Shown: piece by piece, positions 8,730-18,366 of the stretch
Position numbering within the stretch: the first letter of the stretch is position 1
Layout: each line of letters opens with the position of its first letter
NCBI GenBank assembly: GCA_905215385.1
Contig: CAJMPY010000015.1
Span: 7,394 to 71,393, forward strand
Direction of reading: 5' to 3'
Origin: an uncultured bacterium
GTDB taxonomy: Bacteria; Actinomycetota; Coriobacteriia; Coriobacteriales; Coriobacteriaceae
Length of the DNA stretch: 64,000 nucleotides
Position numbers and translations under genes: made by a program
The notes under the pieces: model-generated
Told to the model about the DNA's origin: nothing
Database searches by the model: none
What the model saw: the letters and a program-made list of their open reading frames with translations, nothing else

Positions 8730-8750
8730 CCCAAAAAGGAGGAGACAAGC

Positions 8751-9044
8751 ATGTCGTCTTTGAAGCCGCTTGCAGATCGTGTTCTGGTCAAGCCCGACGA
8801 GGCCGAGCAGAAGACCGCTTCTGGTCTGTATATCGCCAGCAACGCCCAGGAGAAGCCGCAGCGCGGCACCATCGTTGCCGTTGGTGCCGGCAAGGTCAAC
8901 GACAAGGGTGAGCGCATCCCCATGGACGTCAAGGTCGGTGACGTTGTCATCTACGGTAAGTTCGGTGGCAACGAGGTCAAGGTCGACGGCGAGAAGTATC
9001 TGCTGATGCGCGCCGACGACATCTACGCTGTCGTCGAGGCCTAG
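8751..9044 (+). CDS. groES: Co-chaperonin GroES
   Basis: The 97-residue product, starting MSSLKPLADRVLVKP, aligns over its whole length with GroES. Visible features are the mobile-loop region (EAEQKTASGLYIASNAQEKP), the GKVNDKGERIPMDVKVGDVV core and the C-terminal LLMRADDIYAVVE strand. It forms the heptameric lid of the GroEL chamber in the cytosol. A strong AAGGAGGAG site lies 7-8 bases upstream. groEL follows after 96 bases, as in most bacteria. The unusual part is the upstream region, which carries long inverted repeats and no recognisable CIRCE operator. Confidence 0.97.
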   Translation: MSSLKPLADRVLVKPDEAEQKTASGLYIASNAQEKPQRGTIVAVGAGKVNDKGERIPMDVKVGDVVIYGKFGGNEVKVDGEKYLLMRADDIYAVVEA

Positions 9045-9062
9045 TCTCGTCAGAATCTCTGA

Positions 9063-10778
<1,716 letters not shown>

Positions 10779-10856
10779 GGCCGACAAGGTCTAGAACTCC
10801 CACCGGGAATCCGGGGGCGTGACGGGGCTTCTCTCCGGAACGTCCTCGGTTAGATT

Positions 10857-10905
10857 GGGACCCCTTGTCCTGCTCCTTTGGAGCCGCGGACAAGGGGCCC
10901 TTTTT
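10857..10905 (+). terminator. Terminator of the groESL operon
   Basis: CCCCTTGTCC at 10861 pairs with GGACAAGGGG at 10888-10897; a T run follows within CCCTTTTTG. Confidence 0.85.
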
Positions 10906-10996
10906 GTGCCAAGGTTTTTACAAGATGGTTTTAGGATTCAAGAAAAAGAGAGAATGTAGATGAAGGGGTATTTCCTTCGTCTCTAGTGCCGAACGA

Positions 10997-11293
10997 TTAT
11001 TTTTTGGGAATCTTCGAGACTGCACTAAAGACCACAGCACCTAATGCGAGAACTGCGCTGCCTGCCGCGGCCCCCGTTTTCTTTATTCCGTCGACCCTGT
11101 CGGCATGTTTTGCTTCGCAGCGTGCGCAGAGCTTCTTCGAGGGGTCGTCAAGAAATGTATAGCAGCCTTTCGACCTGCATACTGCTGCAAGTTCTGTCCC
11201 GCATTGGGGGCAATAGTTCATTGCAGCCTTGAACAGAGTCTTCTCCTTGTGAGCGGCACATTCGCCGTTAGGGCATCCTTTAACCGAGCTCAT
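10997..11293 (-). CDS. Small zinc-ribbon protein with C-terminal hydrophobic segment
   Basis: The 98-residue protein contains paired cysteine motifs (GCPNGECAAH, YCPQCGTEL, CRSKGCYTFL, LCARCEAKH), enough for one or two zinc sites. These are followed by a small hydrophobic Ala/Gly/Val segment (GAAAGSAVLALGAVVFSAV) and a basic end, suggesting membrane anchoring or a tail helix. Its ATG lies within the last codons of the upstream gene (14-base overlap), so the two are translationally coupled. I do not recognise a family. Base composition is lower in GC than the surrounding housekeeping genes, consistent with recent acquisition. Confidence 0.7.
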   Translation of the reverse strand: MSSVKGCPNGECAAHKEKTLFKAAMNYCPQCGTELAAVCRSKGCYTFLDDPSKKLCARCEAKHADRVDGIKKTGAAAGSAVLALGAVVFSAVSKIPKK

Positions 11294-12314
11294 CTACGGT
11301 CTCCTTTTCGTCATTAATTGCCTCGAGATAGAAGGTTTTTTCGGGGGCGGCGAGCGCTTTACTGAGTTCTGACACATCGAGCTGTAAAGCGGCCCTCGAA
11401 CGCCAAACGCCATGGTCGGTGCCGTCATCCGAGGCGTCAAATTCAGCAAGTAGACCGGCGCGCGATCCGACCGTCTGCTCGATAAGGCATGAGTAGGCTT
11501 CGAGGGCGGCTGCCATAGCCTTAACTTCGCCTTGCTCACAATAAATAGCCGCACGAGCGATTGAGGCTTGATGTAACGCAGGGAAGCATCGGTTAACTGC
11601 AGCCATTTTCTCGTCGATTAGTTCCGCGCGTTTACCTTTCGCTTTCTGGTATTCTCCATTGGAGAGGTATTCGATGTTTTCTTGAAGCTCAAGGTTGAGT
11701 TGGGCCGAGGCGTCTGAAAGCGCTCGGAGAGCTTGGGCTACCAGCAGCTTTCGCATTCCCGTATCGGAAACATCTCTTGCCTCGAGGTAGAGGGCCATGC
11801 CGCTGCGAAATAGACCGATTCGATCGTTTTGTTGACTCCGGAGGACTTCCTTGGCCCTTCCGTCGATTACCGTGATTTGTTCCGCAATTCCATCGAGCTG
11901 CTGCTGCAAGGCTTTCATCTGTATTGTGTTTGCTGCCTGCACGGGATCGATTCCTTGGGAGAACTCTTCTTTCTTAATAGGGAGCTTTTTGCCGAATTTT
12001 CCATCTGCTTGTTTCAACTGGGCAAAGGTATTGCCCAGCTTGTCTGTGGTCAGCTTAATGTCGCCACGGTCAATCGCTTGAAGTGTATCGTCCGAGGCGT
12101 CGACGACCAGGCGAAAACCCTTTTCAGTCGCTTTGGTTAGCTGGGCAATATCCGGCGTCTGTCGTTCCATGGCTTTAATGACGTCCGTAATGATGTCATC
12201 TGCTTCGTTACAGCTTTTCTTTATTGCGGCGCTCAGCAGGGCAAGTGGCGAGCGGTCGACTGAATCCGTAATCGCTTGCGACTCTGACTTTGCCAAGGAA
12301 TCATCTGAACTCAC
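11280..12314 (-). CDS. Uncharacterised helical protein, cassette partner of the zinc-ribbon protein
   Basis: I prefer the GTG at 12314 as start: GAGAGGG lies 7 bases upstream. The in-frame ATG at 12347 instead overlaps a TATAAT hexamer and has no ribosome-binding site. The ~344-residue product is predicted mainly helical and charged, with coiled-coil-like stretches around QMKALQQQLDGIAEQITVID and LRALSDASAQLNLELQENIE. There are no signal peptide, membrane segments or catalytic motifs that I recognise. Its 3' end overlaps the zinc-ribbon gene. Lower GC than neighbours and its position between two conserved operons suggest an acquired cassette. Function unknown. Confidence 0.75.
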   Translation of the reverse strand: MSSDDSLAKSESQAITDSVDRSPLALLSAAIKKSCNEADDIITDVIKAMERQTPDIAQLTKATEKGFRLVVDASDDTLQAIDRGDIKLTTDKLGNTFAQLKQADGKFGKKLPIKKEEFSQGIDPVQAANTIQMKALQQQLDGIAEQITVIDGRAKEVLRSQQNDRIGLFRSGMALYLEARDVSDTGMRKLLVAQALRALSDASAQLNLELQENIEYLSNGEYQKAKGKRAELIDEKMAAVNRCFPALHQASIARAAIYCEQGEVKAMAAALEAYSCLIEQTVGSRAGLLAEFDASDDGTDHGVWRSRAALQLDVSELSKALAAPEKTFYLEAINDEKETVDELG

Positions 12315-12344
12315 GGTTGTACCCTCTCTAACTATAGATTTACT

Positions 12345-12350
12345 CATTAT
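12345..12350 (-). promoter_or_regulatory. Candidate -10 element for the two-gene cassette
   Basis: On the minus strand a perfect TATAAT lies about 30 bases before the preferred GTG start. This leaves a short leader that contains the GAGAGGG ribosome-binding site. A -35 match (TAGGCA, 18-base spacer) is weak. Confidence 0.45.
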
Positions 12351-12482
12351 AGATTGGTATTTTGTGGTGTTGCCTAGCTAGCGGATTGATGTTCCTGTCG
12401 TACCCCATTCTATTACCTCACCATAAATTACCCTTGGCATACTTGCGCGAAAACCTGCCCGTGCTACACTTTCAATTGCTGT

Positions 12483-12663
12483 TTCAGGGCGGGGTGAAAT
12501 TCCCCACTGGCGGTAAATCGGGCGGTGTCAAAGGGGCGCCGTGGCGCAGGCGAGATGCCTGCGGCCGAGCCGATGAGTCCGCGACCCGAGCGTGTGTTGG
12601 TTCGCATGCCGGCTGAACTGGTGAGATCCCAGTACCAACGGTTAGAGTCCGGATGAAAGAGGC
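12483..12663 (+). promoter_or_regulatory. FMN riboswitch (RFN element)
   Basis: The conserved RFN segments occur in order: TCAGGGCGGGGTGAAATTCC at the start, CCCACTGGCGGTAAAT, then AGCCGATGAGTCCGCGACCC. GGCTGAACTGGTGAGATCCC, AGTACCAACGGTTAGAGTCC and GGATGAAAGAGGCAG close the aptamer. It ends about ten bases before the ribU start codon and its last segment overlaps the ribosome-binding site region, so translational control by FMN is likely. This is strong evidence that the downstream ECF transporter imports riboflavin. Confidence 0.97.
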
Positions 12664-12673
12664 AGGTGATCTT

Positions 12674-13264
12674 ATGTCTGAACAGTCGCAGCATATCCAT
12701 TTTGAGAACACGAATAGGTGGAGCACCAAACAGCTCGTTACCATGGCGCTGATGTGCGCCTTGGGCGCCCTGTTTATGTATGTGCAGCTGCCCATCCTTC
12801 CTTCGGCGCCGTTTTTGACGTATGACCCGTCGCTGGTGCCGGCGATGGTGTGTGGATTTGCGTATGGCCCTGGCGCCGGCACTGCTGTTGCCGCTATGGC
12901 GATTGTTATCCATGCGCTTACCACGGGCGATTGGGTCGGCGCACTTATGAACCTGGTGGCTACGCTGGGCTACATTCTGCCCGCGGCTATCGTGTACCAG
13001 AAGATGCATACCTATAAGGGTGCCGTGATTGGCCTAGTGTTCGGTGTCATTGCCGCTACGGCGCTGTCTATGGTCGCTAACCTTACCATTGGCGTATGGT
13101 TCTGGTATGGCTCGGTCGATGTGATCGCCCCGCTCATGATTCCTGCCGTGCTGCCGTTCAACCTTATCAAGACCGTGCTTAACTCGGTATTGACGCTTGC
13201 AGTGTACAAGGCGGTCTCCAACCTCATCACGCCTAAAAAGGACCAGGTCAAAGGCCGCGCATGA
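12674..13264 (+). CDS. ribU: ECF transporter S component, riboflavin-specific (RibU)
   Basis: The ATG at 12674 follows GAGGCAGGTGA. The 196-residue product has about six hydrophobic helices and a typical S-component N-terminus (STKQLVTMALMCALGALFMY, giving the AxxxA contact helix for EcfT). It continues through FLTYDPSLVPAMVCGFAYGP and ends in a basic tail. RibU binds riboflavin on the outside and delivers it through the shared ECF module. Specificity is inferred from the FMN riboswitch immediately upstream as well as the sequence. The stop codon overlaps the ATG of the ATPase gene (ATGA), so S component, ATPase and T component are one translationally coupled operon. Confidence 0.92.
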   Translation: MSEQSQHIHFENTNRWSTKQLVTMALMCALGALFMYVQLPILPSAPFLTYDPSLVPAMVCGFAYGPGAGTAVAAMAIVIHALTTGDWVGALMNLVATLGYILPAAIVYQKMHTYKGAVIGLVFGVIAATALSMVANLTIGVWFWYGSVDVIAPLMIPAVLPFNLIKTVLNSVLTLAVYKAVSNLITPKKDQVKGRA

Positions 13265-15165
13265 TTGAGTGTCGGGGCGTTTCCTTTAGCTATGACGGTG
13301 CCGTGTCGGCACTCGACGGTGTCGATCTGAACATCGAGGACGGGGAGTTTTTCTGCATCCTCGGTGGCAATGGGTCGGGCAAGTCGACGTTTGCCAAGCA
13401 TCTGAATGCGCTGTTGCAGCCCGATGCGGGCACGGTACGCATCAACGGCATGGATGCGTCCGACCCCGAGCTGGTCTACGACATTCGTTCGACCGCGGGC
13501 ATGGTATTCCAGAATCCCGACGACCAGCTGGTGGCAACGCTTGTCGAAGATGACGTTGCGTTCGGTCCCGAAAACCTTGGCGTGCCATCGGCGCAAATTG
13601 CGCAGCGCGTACGCGAGGCGCTGAAGGGCGTGGGCCTGGTGGGCTTTGAGCGCCACGAGACCCATGCGCTCTCGGGTGGCCAAAAGCAACGCGTGGCGCT
13701 TGCTGGCGTGCTTGCCATGGAACCGCGCGTGCTCATCTTGGATGAGGCTTCCTCGATGCTCGATCCGCGTGGACGCAAGGGCCTCATGAAGGCTTGCCGC
13801 GCGTTGCATGATCGTGGCATGACCATCGTGATGATTACGCACTTTATGGAAGAGGCCGCCGAGGCCGATCGTGTCGCGGTGTTTCGGGCGGGGCGCGTTG
13901 CCATGCTCGGTACGCCCGAGGAAATCTTGACACGGGCGGACGAACTTGCGCAGTTCAACTTGGATATGCCGGCGTCGTGCTGCTTGGGCACGGCGCTTCG
14001 TGCGAAGGGCGTGCCCGTTCATGCGCAGGTGCGCGAGGTGGATATGGTCGCCGAGATTGCGCAGACATATGCCGACCGGAGTGGGGAAGACACCGCAGGG
14101 CGGCCTTCTGCATCCGATTCTCGTGTGCTCGACAACGCCTCCTCTGCAACCGACGGGACAGCCGCGTCGGAGCCCGTCATCGAGATTTCGCACCTCTCGC
14201 ATAGTTACTCGCTGAGCGCCCGCGAGCGCCGCCGCTGGCATAAGCGCTCGGCCGTTGCGGGCAAATCGAGCAAACAGGCTCTCTGGGGAAACGACCCCAG
14301 CAGCCCGTGGGCGCTGCGCGATGTATCGCTGACGGTGTGTCGCGGCGAGTTCCTGGGCTTGGCAGGTCATACCGGTTCGGGTAAGTCGACGCTGGTCCAG
14401 CATCTCAACGGTTTGATTCGCCCCCAGGAGGGATCCGTTCGCGCGCTGGGGCTCGATCTGTCAAACAAGAAAGACGCCGCCGCGGTTAAGGCCAAGGTCG
14501 GCGTGGTGTTTCAATATCCCGAGCGTCAGCTGTTTGCCGAAACCGTGACGCAGGACGTGGCGTTTGGCCCGCACAACCTTGGCTTGCCGCAAGATGAAGT
14601 CGACCGTCGCGTCGAGTCGTCGCTCTCGCGCGTGGGCCTCGACCTTTCCACGGTCGGCGACAAGAGTCCCTTTGAGCTTTCGGGCGGTCAGCAACGGCGC
14701 GTGGCATTCGCCGGTGTGCTCGCCATGGAGCCCGAAGTCCTGGTGCTCGATGAACCCATGGCGGGGCTCGATCCGGCTGCGCGCAGGGATTTCCTTGAGC
14801 TTATCGATCGACTTCACCGCGATGGCCTGACCGTTGTCATGGTTTCGCATAGTATGGATGACCTGGCCAACTGCTGCGACCGCATCGTCGTGATGAACGA
14901 AGGCGCGGTGTTTGCCGAGGGAACCCCCGCGCAGGTGTTTGCACATGCCGATGAGCTCAAGTCGATCGGCTTGGGCGTTCCCGCCGCCCAGCGCATGGCG
15001 TTGGCGCTCGCGGAAGCGGGCGTGCCGCTGCGTTGCGGCGGGCTCTATACGGTTGAGTCGCTGGCCGATGAGCTGGCAGATTTGCTGATCGGTCGCTCAG
15101 ACGGTCCTTCTAACGTCGCGGACATTGCTAAATCCAAGACGGTCGCGCGAGAGGAGGGCTGCTAA
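13261..15165 (+). CDS. Fused double ATPase of the ECF transporter (EcfA1-EcfA2)
   Basis: One 634-residue chain carries two complete ABC ATPase domains. Domain 1 has Walker A GGNGSGKST at about residues 35-43, signature LSGGQKQRVALAG and Walker B VLILDEASS. Domain 2 has Walker A GHTGSGKST at about 369-377, signature LSGGQQRRVAFAG and Walker B VLVLDEPMAG. A ~60-residue linker of low similarity separates them. In most Firmicutes the two are separate proteins; here one polypeptide supplies both sites. Domain 1 has DEA where DEP is usual. The gene overlaps ribU by 4 bases and ecfT by 1 base. Confidence 0.95.
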   Translation: MIECRGVSFSYDGAVSALDGVDLNIEDGEFFCILGGNGSGKSTFAKHLNALLQPDAGTVRINGMDASDPELVYDIRSTAGMVFQNPDDQLVATLVEDDVAFGPENLGVPSAQIAQRVREALKGVGLVGFERHETHALSGGQKQRVALAGVLAMEPRVLILDEASSMLDPRGRKGLMKACRALHDRGMTIVMITHFMEEAAEADRVAVFRAGRVAMLGTPEEILTRADELAQFNLDMPASCCLGTALRAKGVPVHAQVREVDMVAEIAQTYADRSGEDTAGRPSASDSRVLDNASSATDGTAASEPVIEISHLSHSYSLSARERRRWHKRSAVAGKSSKQALWGNDPSSPWALRDVSLTVCRGEFLGLAGHTGSGKSTLVQHLNGLIRPQEGSVRALGLDLSNKKDAAAVKAKVGVVFQYPERQLFAETVTQDVAFGPHNLGLPQDEVDRRVESSLSRVGLDLSTVGDKSPFELSGGQQRRVAFAGVLAMEPEVLVLDEPMAGLDPAARRDFLELIDRLHRDGLTVVMVSHSMDDLANCCDRIVVMNEGAVFAEGTPAQVFAHADELKSIGLGVPAAQRMALALAEAGVPLRCGGLYTVESLADELADLLIGRSDGPSNVADIAKSKTVAREEGC

Positions 15166-15965
15166 TGGAGGCGTTTTCGTTTGGCAGCTACTATCCCGGC
15201 GATAGTGCAATCCACCGCCTGGACCCGCGAACTAAGTTGCTCTTGGGCTTTGTGTTTCTGATCACGACGCTCACGGTTGGCAGCTTCCGCGGACTGGTCC
15301 CGGTCGCAATCTTCGTTGTTCTGATCTATACCGTGTCTCGGGTGCCGGTTCGTCGCGTTCTGTCGTCGATGGCGCCGCTGCTGGCAATCGTCGTCGTGGT
15401 CGCGGTGCTCAACTTGTTTACCGATCAGAGTGGGCGCATCCTGTGGCAGCTCGGCTTTCTGCGGATAAGCGAGGGCTCGCTGCATTCCGCCGCTTTTATG
15501 ACCTGCCGTCTGACCTTGATGATGGCCGGTATGAGCGCTATTACGCTCACCACACCGACGCTCGACCTCACCGCGGGCTTTGAGCGTCTGCTCGCACCGT
15601 TTGCGCGTGTGGGACTTCCTGCGCACGAGCTCGGCATGATCATGGGCATCGCGTTGCGCTTTATGCCGCAGTTCGCCACCGAGATGAAGCAGACGGCGGA
15701 CGCGCAGGCAAGCCGCGGTGCACGCGTAACGGGTGGCCCGCTCGGCGGCGTGCGTATGCTCGGCAGTGTGGCGATTCCACTGTTCACGGGCGTGTTCCGT
15801 CATGCCGAGACGCTGTCTGCCGCCATGGATGCACGCTGCTATCACGGCGAGCAGGGCCGCACGCGTCTGCATGCGCTTGCATTTCGCCGCGGGGATGCGC
15901 TGGCTGCGGTGGTGACGATGCTGCTGTTTGCGTGTGTCATCGTCGTCAACCTTCAACTTGTTTAG
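15165..15965 (+). CDS. ecfT: ECF transporter transmembrane component EcfT
   Basis: The ATG shares a base with the stop of the ATPase gene (TAATG). The 266-residue product has the EcfT N-terminus (YYPGDSAIHRLDPRTKLLLG) and several membrane helices. It also has the two cytoplasmic coupling motifs that contact the ATPases: QASRGAR near residue 185 and AMDARCYHG near residue 225. It scaffolds the ATPases and the S component for riboflavin uptake, and may serve other S components encoded elsewhere in the genome (group II modules do this; inference). Confidence 0.94.
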   Translation: MEAFSFGSYYPGDSAIHRLDPRTKLLLGFVFLITTLTVGSFRGLVPVAIFVVLIYTVSRVPVRRVLSSMAPLLAIVVVVAVLNLFTDQSGRILWQLGFLRISEGSLHSAAFMTCRLTLMMAGMSAITLTTPTLDLTAGFERLLAPFARVGLPAHELGMIMGIALRFMPQFATEMKQTADAQASRGARVTGGPLGGVRMLGSVAIPLFTGVFRHAETLSAAMDARCYHGEQGRTRLHALAFRRGDALAAVVTMLLFACVIVVNLQLV

Positions 15966-15995
15966 GCGCGATTCGAGCGCAAGAAAGGGGTCCCT

Positions 15996-16442
15996 ATGAC
16001 CGACAACGACCGCACAGCTCAGCTTGAGCGCGCCTGCTCGTATCTCAGGCGCATTCCGGCGTGGTATCTGGCCACGACCGATGTGGCCGACGGGCATCAG
16101 CCTCGCGTGAGGCCGTTTTCGTTTGCCATGGTCGATGAAGGTAAGCTGTGGTTTTGCACGTCGCGCGACAAGGATGTGTGGGCGGAGCTGAGTGCGAATC
16201 CCAAGTTTGAGCTCTCGGGCTGGAAGCCGGGGGAATGCTGGATCGTATTGACCGGCGAAGCCGCACTTGAGGACGACGCAGTTGCGAGCGACAAGGTGCG
16301 TCAAGCGGGTTTTAAGCACATGGTGGGCATCGGCGAGGAACACGAGAGTGCCAACGACGGCCGCCTTGCTTTCTTTTCGGTCCGCAACATTGCCGCGCGC
16401 TTCTGTGATATCGACGGCAGCGAGGAGCGCCTGGAGCTCTAG
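15996..16442 (+). CDS. Pyridoxamine 5'-phosphate oxidase-like flavin-binding protein (copy 1)
   Basis: The 148-residue protein has the small split-barrel PNPOx pattern: WYLATTDVADGHQPRVRPFS, GKLWFCTSRDKDVWAEL, NPKFELSG and ECWIVLTGEAAL. Such proteins bind FMN, F420 or haem and are usually oxidoreductases of unknown substrate. The start follows AAGAAAGGGG. It lies 30 bases after ecfT, so it may share that transcript, which would link an FMN-binding protein to riboflavin uptake (inference). The next gene is a clear paralogue. Confidence 0.85.
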   Translation: MTDNDRTAQLERACSYLRRIPAWYLATTDVADGHQPRVRPFSFAMVDEGKLWFCTSRDKDVWAELSANPKFELSGWKPGECWIVLTGEAALEDDAVASDKVRQAGFKHMVGIGEEHESANDGRLAFFSVRNIAARFCDIDGSEERLEL

Positions 16443-16493
16443 CGCGTCTCAAATTAACTACCCGTTCCGAATTAGCTAGCGCCAGGAGGACAC

Positions 16494-16904
16494 ATGGACG
16501 GATTGAATACGGTTTTGGAGTATCTGACGTCGGTGCCGGCGTGGTATCTGGCGACGAGCGTGGACGGGCAGCCACATGTGCGTCCGTTCTCGTTTGCACA
16601 GATTCAGGATGGCAAGCTGTGGTTTGTGACAGCGCGCACTAAAGATGTGTGGCAGGAGCTGCTGCAAAACCAGCGCTTTGAGGCCACGAGTTGGTGGCCG
16701 GGCCATGGCTGGCTCATCTTGCGCGGGCGCGCTGGCTTGGATGACCGGGCTTTAGACGAAATGCGCGAAGCCGGGTGGAAGCATCTAGAGCGCCTGGGCG
16801 AGCACTATGAGGGGCCTAACGACCCCACGCTCGTCTTCTTTAGCGTCGAGGATCCCGAGGCTTTTATCTGCAATCACGACGAATGGGTGCCGGTCGAGCT
16901 CTAG
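16494..16904 (+). CDS. Pyridoxamine 5'-phosphate oxidase-like flavin-binding protein (copy 2)
   Basis: The 136-residue product resembles the preceding protein along its length. Shared landmarks are WYLATSVDGQPHVRPFSFAQ, GKLWFVTARTKDVWQEL, NQRFEATSWWPG and the ending FFSVEDPEAFI. The arrangement is best explained by tandem duplication followed by divergence. A strong AGGAGG site precedes the ATG. A long hairpin terminator follows at 16945. Confidence 0.85.
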   Translation: MDGLNTVLEYLTSVPAWYLATSVDGQPHVRPFSFAQIQDGKLWFVTARTKDVWQELLQNQRFEATSWWPGHGWLILRGRAGLDDRALDEMREAGWKHLERLGEHYEGPNDPTLVFFSVEDPEAFICNHDEWVPVEL

Positions 16905-16942
16905 CCAGCTGGCTCATCCTAACAACTTGGTTTTCGCATGGG

Positions 16943-17002
16943 CAGGCCCCGTATTGCCCGGCGCCGTTAGGAGCGTCGGTCAATACGGGGCCCGCTCTAT
17001 TT
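16943..17002 (+). terminator. Terminator after the PNPOx-like pair
   Basis: GGCCCCGTATTG (16945-16956) pairs perfectly with CAATACGGGGCC (16981-16992). The 24-base loop contains its own small GC-rich stem; CGCTCTATTTG follows. Confidence 0.7.
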
Positions 17003-17035
17003 GTCAATTCCTTCAAGCGAATGTGTCGGGAATGT

Positions 17036-17055
17036 TTCAATGCATGAATATGCAA
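17036..17055. promoter_or_regulatory. Candidate ArgR-type operator upstream of argC
   Basis: TGCATGAATATGCA is a near-palindrome resembling an ARG-box half-site pair. Further TGCAT-containing sequences follow at about 17070 and 17133 before argC. Location fits arginine repression of argCJBD, but the match is partial and no argR gene is in the window. Confidence 0.35.
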
Positions 17056-17161
17056 GCCATTTACGTGTTAATGCATCTTTTGGTGCTAAAGTTTCAACCC
17101 ACTTCATAACGACCGCTGCGAAATGCGCATCGGTGCATAAATCGCAGACAAGGAGTCTGAT

Positions 17162-18232
17162 ATGTCTTTAAAGGTTGGAGTCGTCGGTGCGGCTGGATAT
17201 GCCGGAGCCGAGCTCATTCGCCTCGTGCTCGGTCATCCCGAGTTTGAACTTGTTGCCATTACGTCCAACGCCGATGCCGGCCAGCCGCTGTCCGCGGTGT
17301 ATCCGAGCTTCGCTGGCGTGAGCGATCTGGTTTTCACCACGCATGACGCCCCCGAGCTCAAGAGCTGCGATGCGGTCTTTTTGGCCGTGCCGCACACGGC
17401 TGCCATGGCACAGGTGCCCGCGCTGCTTGCATCGGGCGTCTCCTGCTTTGATCTTTCGGCCGACTACCGTCTGAACGACGCGTCCGTTTTTGAGGCTTGG
17501 TATGCCGCCGAGCATACGAGCCCCGAGCTGCTCAAGACCCGTGCCTTCGGTCTGCCCGAGCTGTTCTGCCAGGACTTGGAGACCGCCGCATCCGACCATG
17601 CCGACGGCAAATCCGTGCTGGTCGCCTGCGCCGGTTGCTATCCCACCGCAACGAGCCTTGCCGCCGCGCCCGCCGTGCGCGCGGGCTGGGTGGCCGAGAA
17701 CGGCCCCGTGATTGTCGATGCCATTAGCGGCGTGACGGGCGCCGGTAAGTCCTGCAACGCCCGCACCCATTTTTGCAGCGCCGACGAGAACTTGGAGGCC
17801 TACGGCGTGGGCAAGCATCGCCACACGCCCGAGATTGAGCAAATCCTTGGCCTGACCGATCGCGTCGTCTTTACCCCGCACCTGGCACCGCTCAAGCGCG
17901 GTCTGCTCTCCACGGTGACGCTGCCGCTCACGCCGCAGGCTCTCGATACCTTGACCCTTGAGGACGTTGTCGACCATTACAAGCAGTTCTACGCCGGTCG
18001 CACCTTTGTGCGCGTGCTCGATGCCGGCCAGCAGCCCAAGACGGCTTCGGTCGTCGGCACCAACGCTGCCCAGATTGGCCTCGCGCTCAACAAGCGCGCG
18101 GGCGTGCTGGTGGCGACGGGTGCTATCGACAATTTGTGCAAGGGCGCTGCGGGCCAAGCAGTCCAGTGCGCCAATATCGTCTTTGGCTTTGACGAGCGAC
18201 GAGGCTTGCCCACAGTGGCGTGCCCGGTGTAG
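17162..18232 (+). CDS. argC: N-acetyl-gamma-glutamyl-phosphate reductase ArgC
   Basis: The 356-residue enzyme reduces N-acetylglutamyl-phosphate to the semialdehyde with NADPH, the third step of arginine synthesis. Visible are the dinucleotide-binding motif GVVGAAGYAGAEL at residues 6-18, the active-site cysteine in CAGCYPTATS (Cys about 159), the VDAISGVTGAGK motif, and the closing IDNLCKGAAGQAVQ segment. An AAGGAG site lies upstream of the ATG. It heads the argCJBD run; the ~135-base gap to argJ carries no visible terminator. Confidence 0.97.
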   Translation: MSLKVGVVGAAGYAGAELIRLVLGHPEFELVAITSNADAGQPLSAVYPSFAGVSDLVFTTHDAPELKSCDAVFLAVPHTAAMAQVPALLASGVSCFDLSADYRLNDASVFEAWYAAEHTSPELLKTRAFGLPELFCQDLETAASDHADGKSVLVACAGCYPTATSLAAAPAVRAGWVAENGPVIVDAISGVTGAGKSCNARTHFCSADENLEAYGVGKHRHTPEIEQILGLTDRVVFTPHLAPLKRGLLSTVTLPLTPQALDTLTLEDVVDHYKQFYAGRTFVRVLDAGQQPKTASVVGTNAAQIGLALNKRAGVLVATGAIDNLCKGAAGQAVQCANIVFGFDERRGLPTVACPV

Positions 18233-18366
18233 CACATTCGATTGTTAACGATTTGGTAGTCGGGCATCGAATGGGGCGCCACTCTTAAGCTGGTCTCATG
18301 ATCACGACTGGCATGGCGCACCAACCGATGTCCGTTTTTTGTTTGACATAAGGAGTCATAAAGACG

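Noticed and set aside
8614..8750. CIRCE operator before groES
   Set aside because: No TTAGCACTC-N9-GAGTGCTAA or close variant was found.
11829..12140. 103-residue plus-strand frame inside the unknown cassette
   Set aside because: Antisense to the better-supported minus-strand gene and without a ribosome-binding site.
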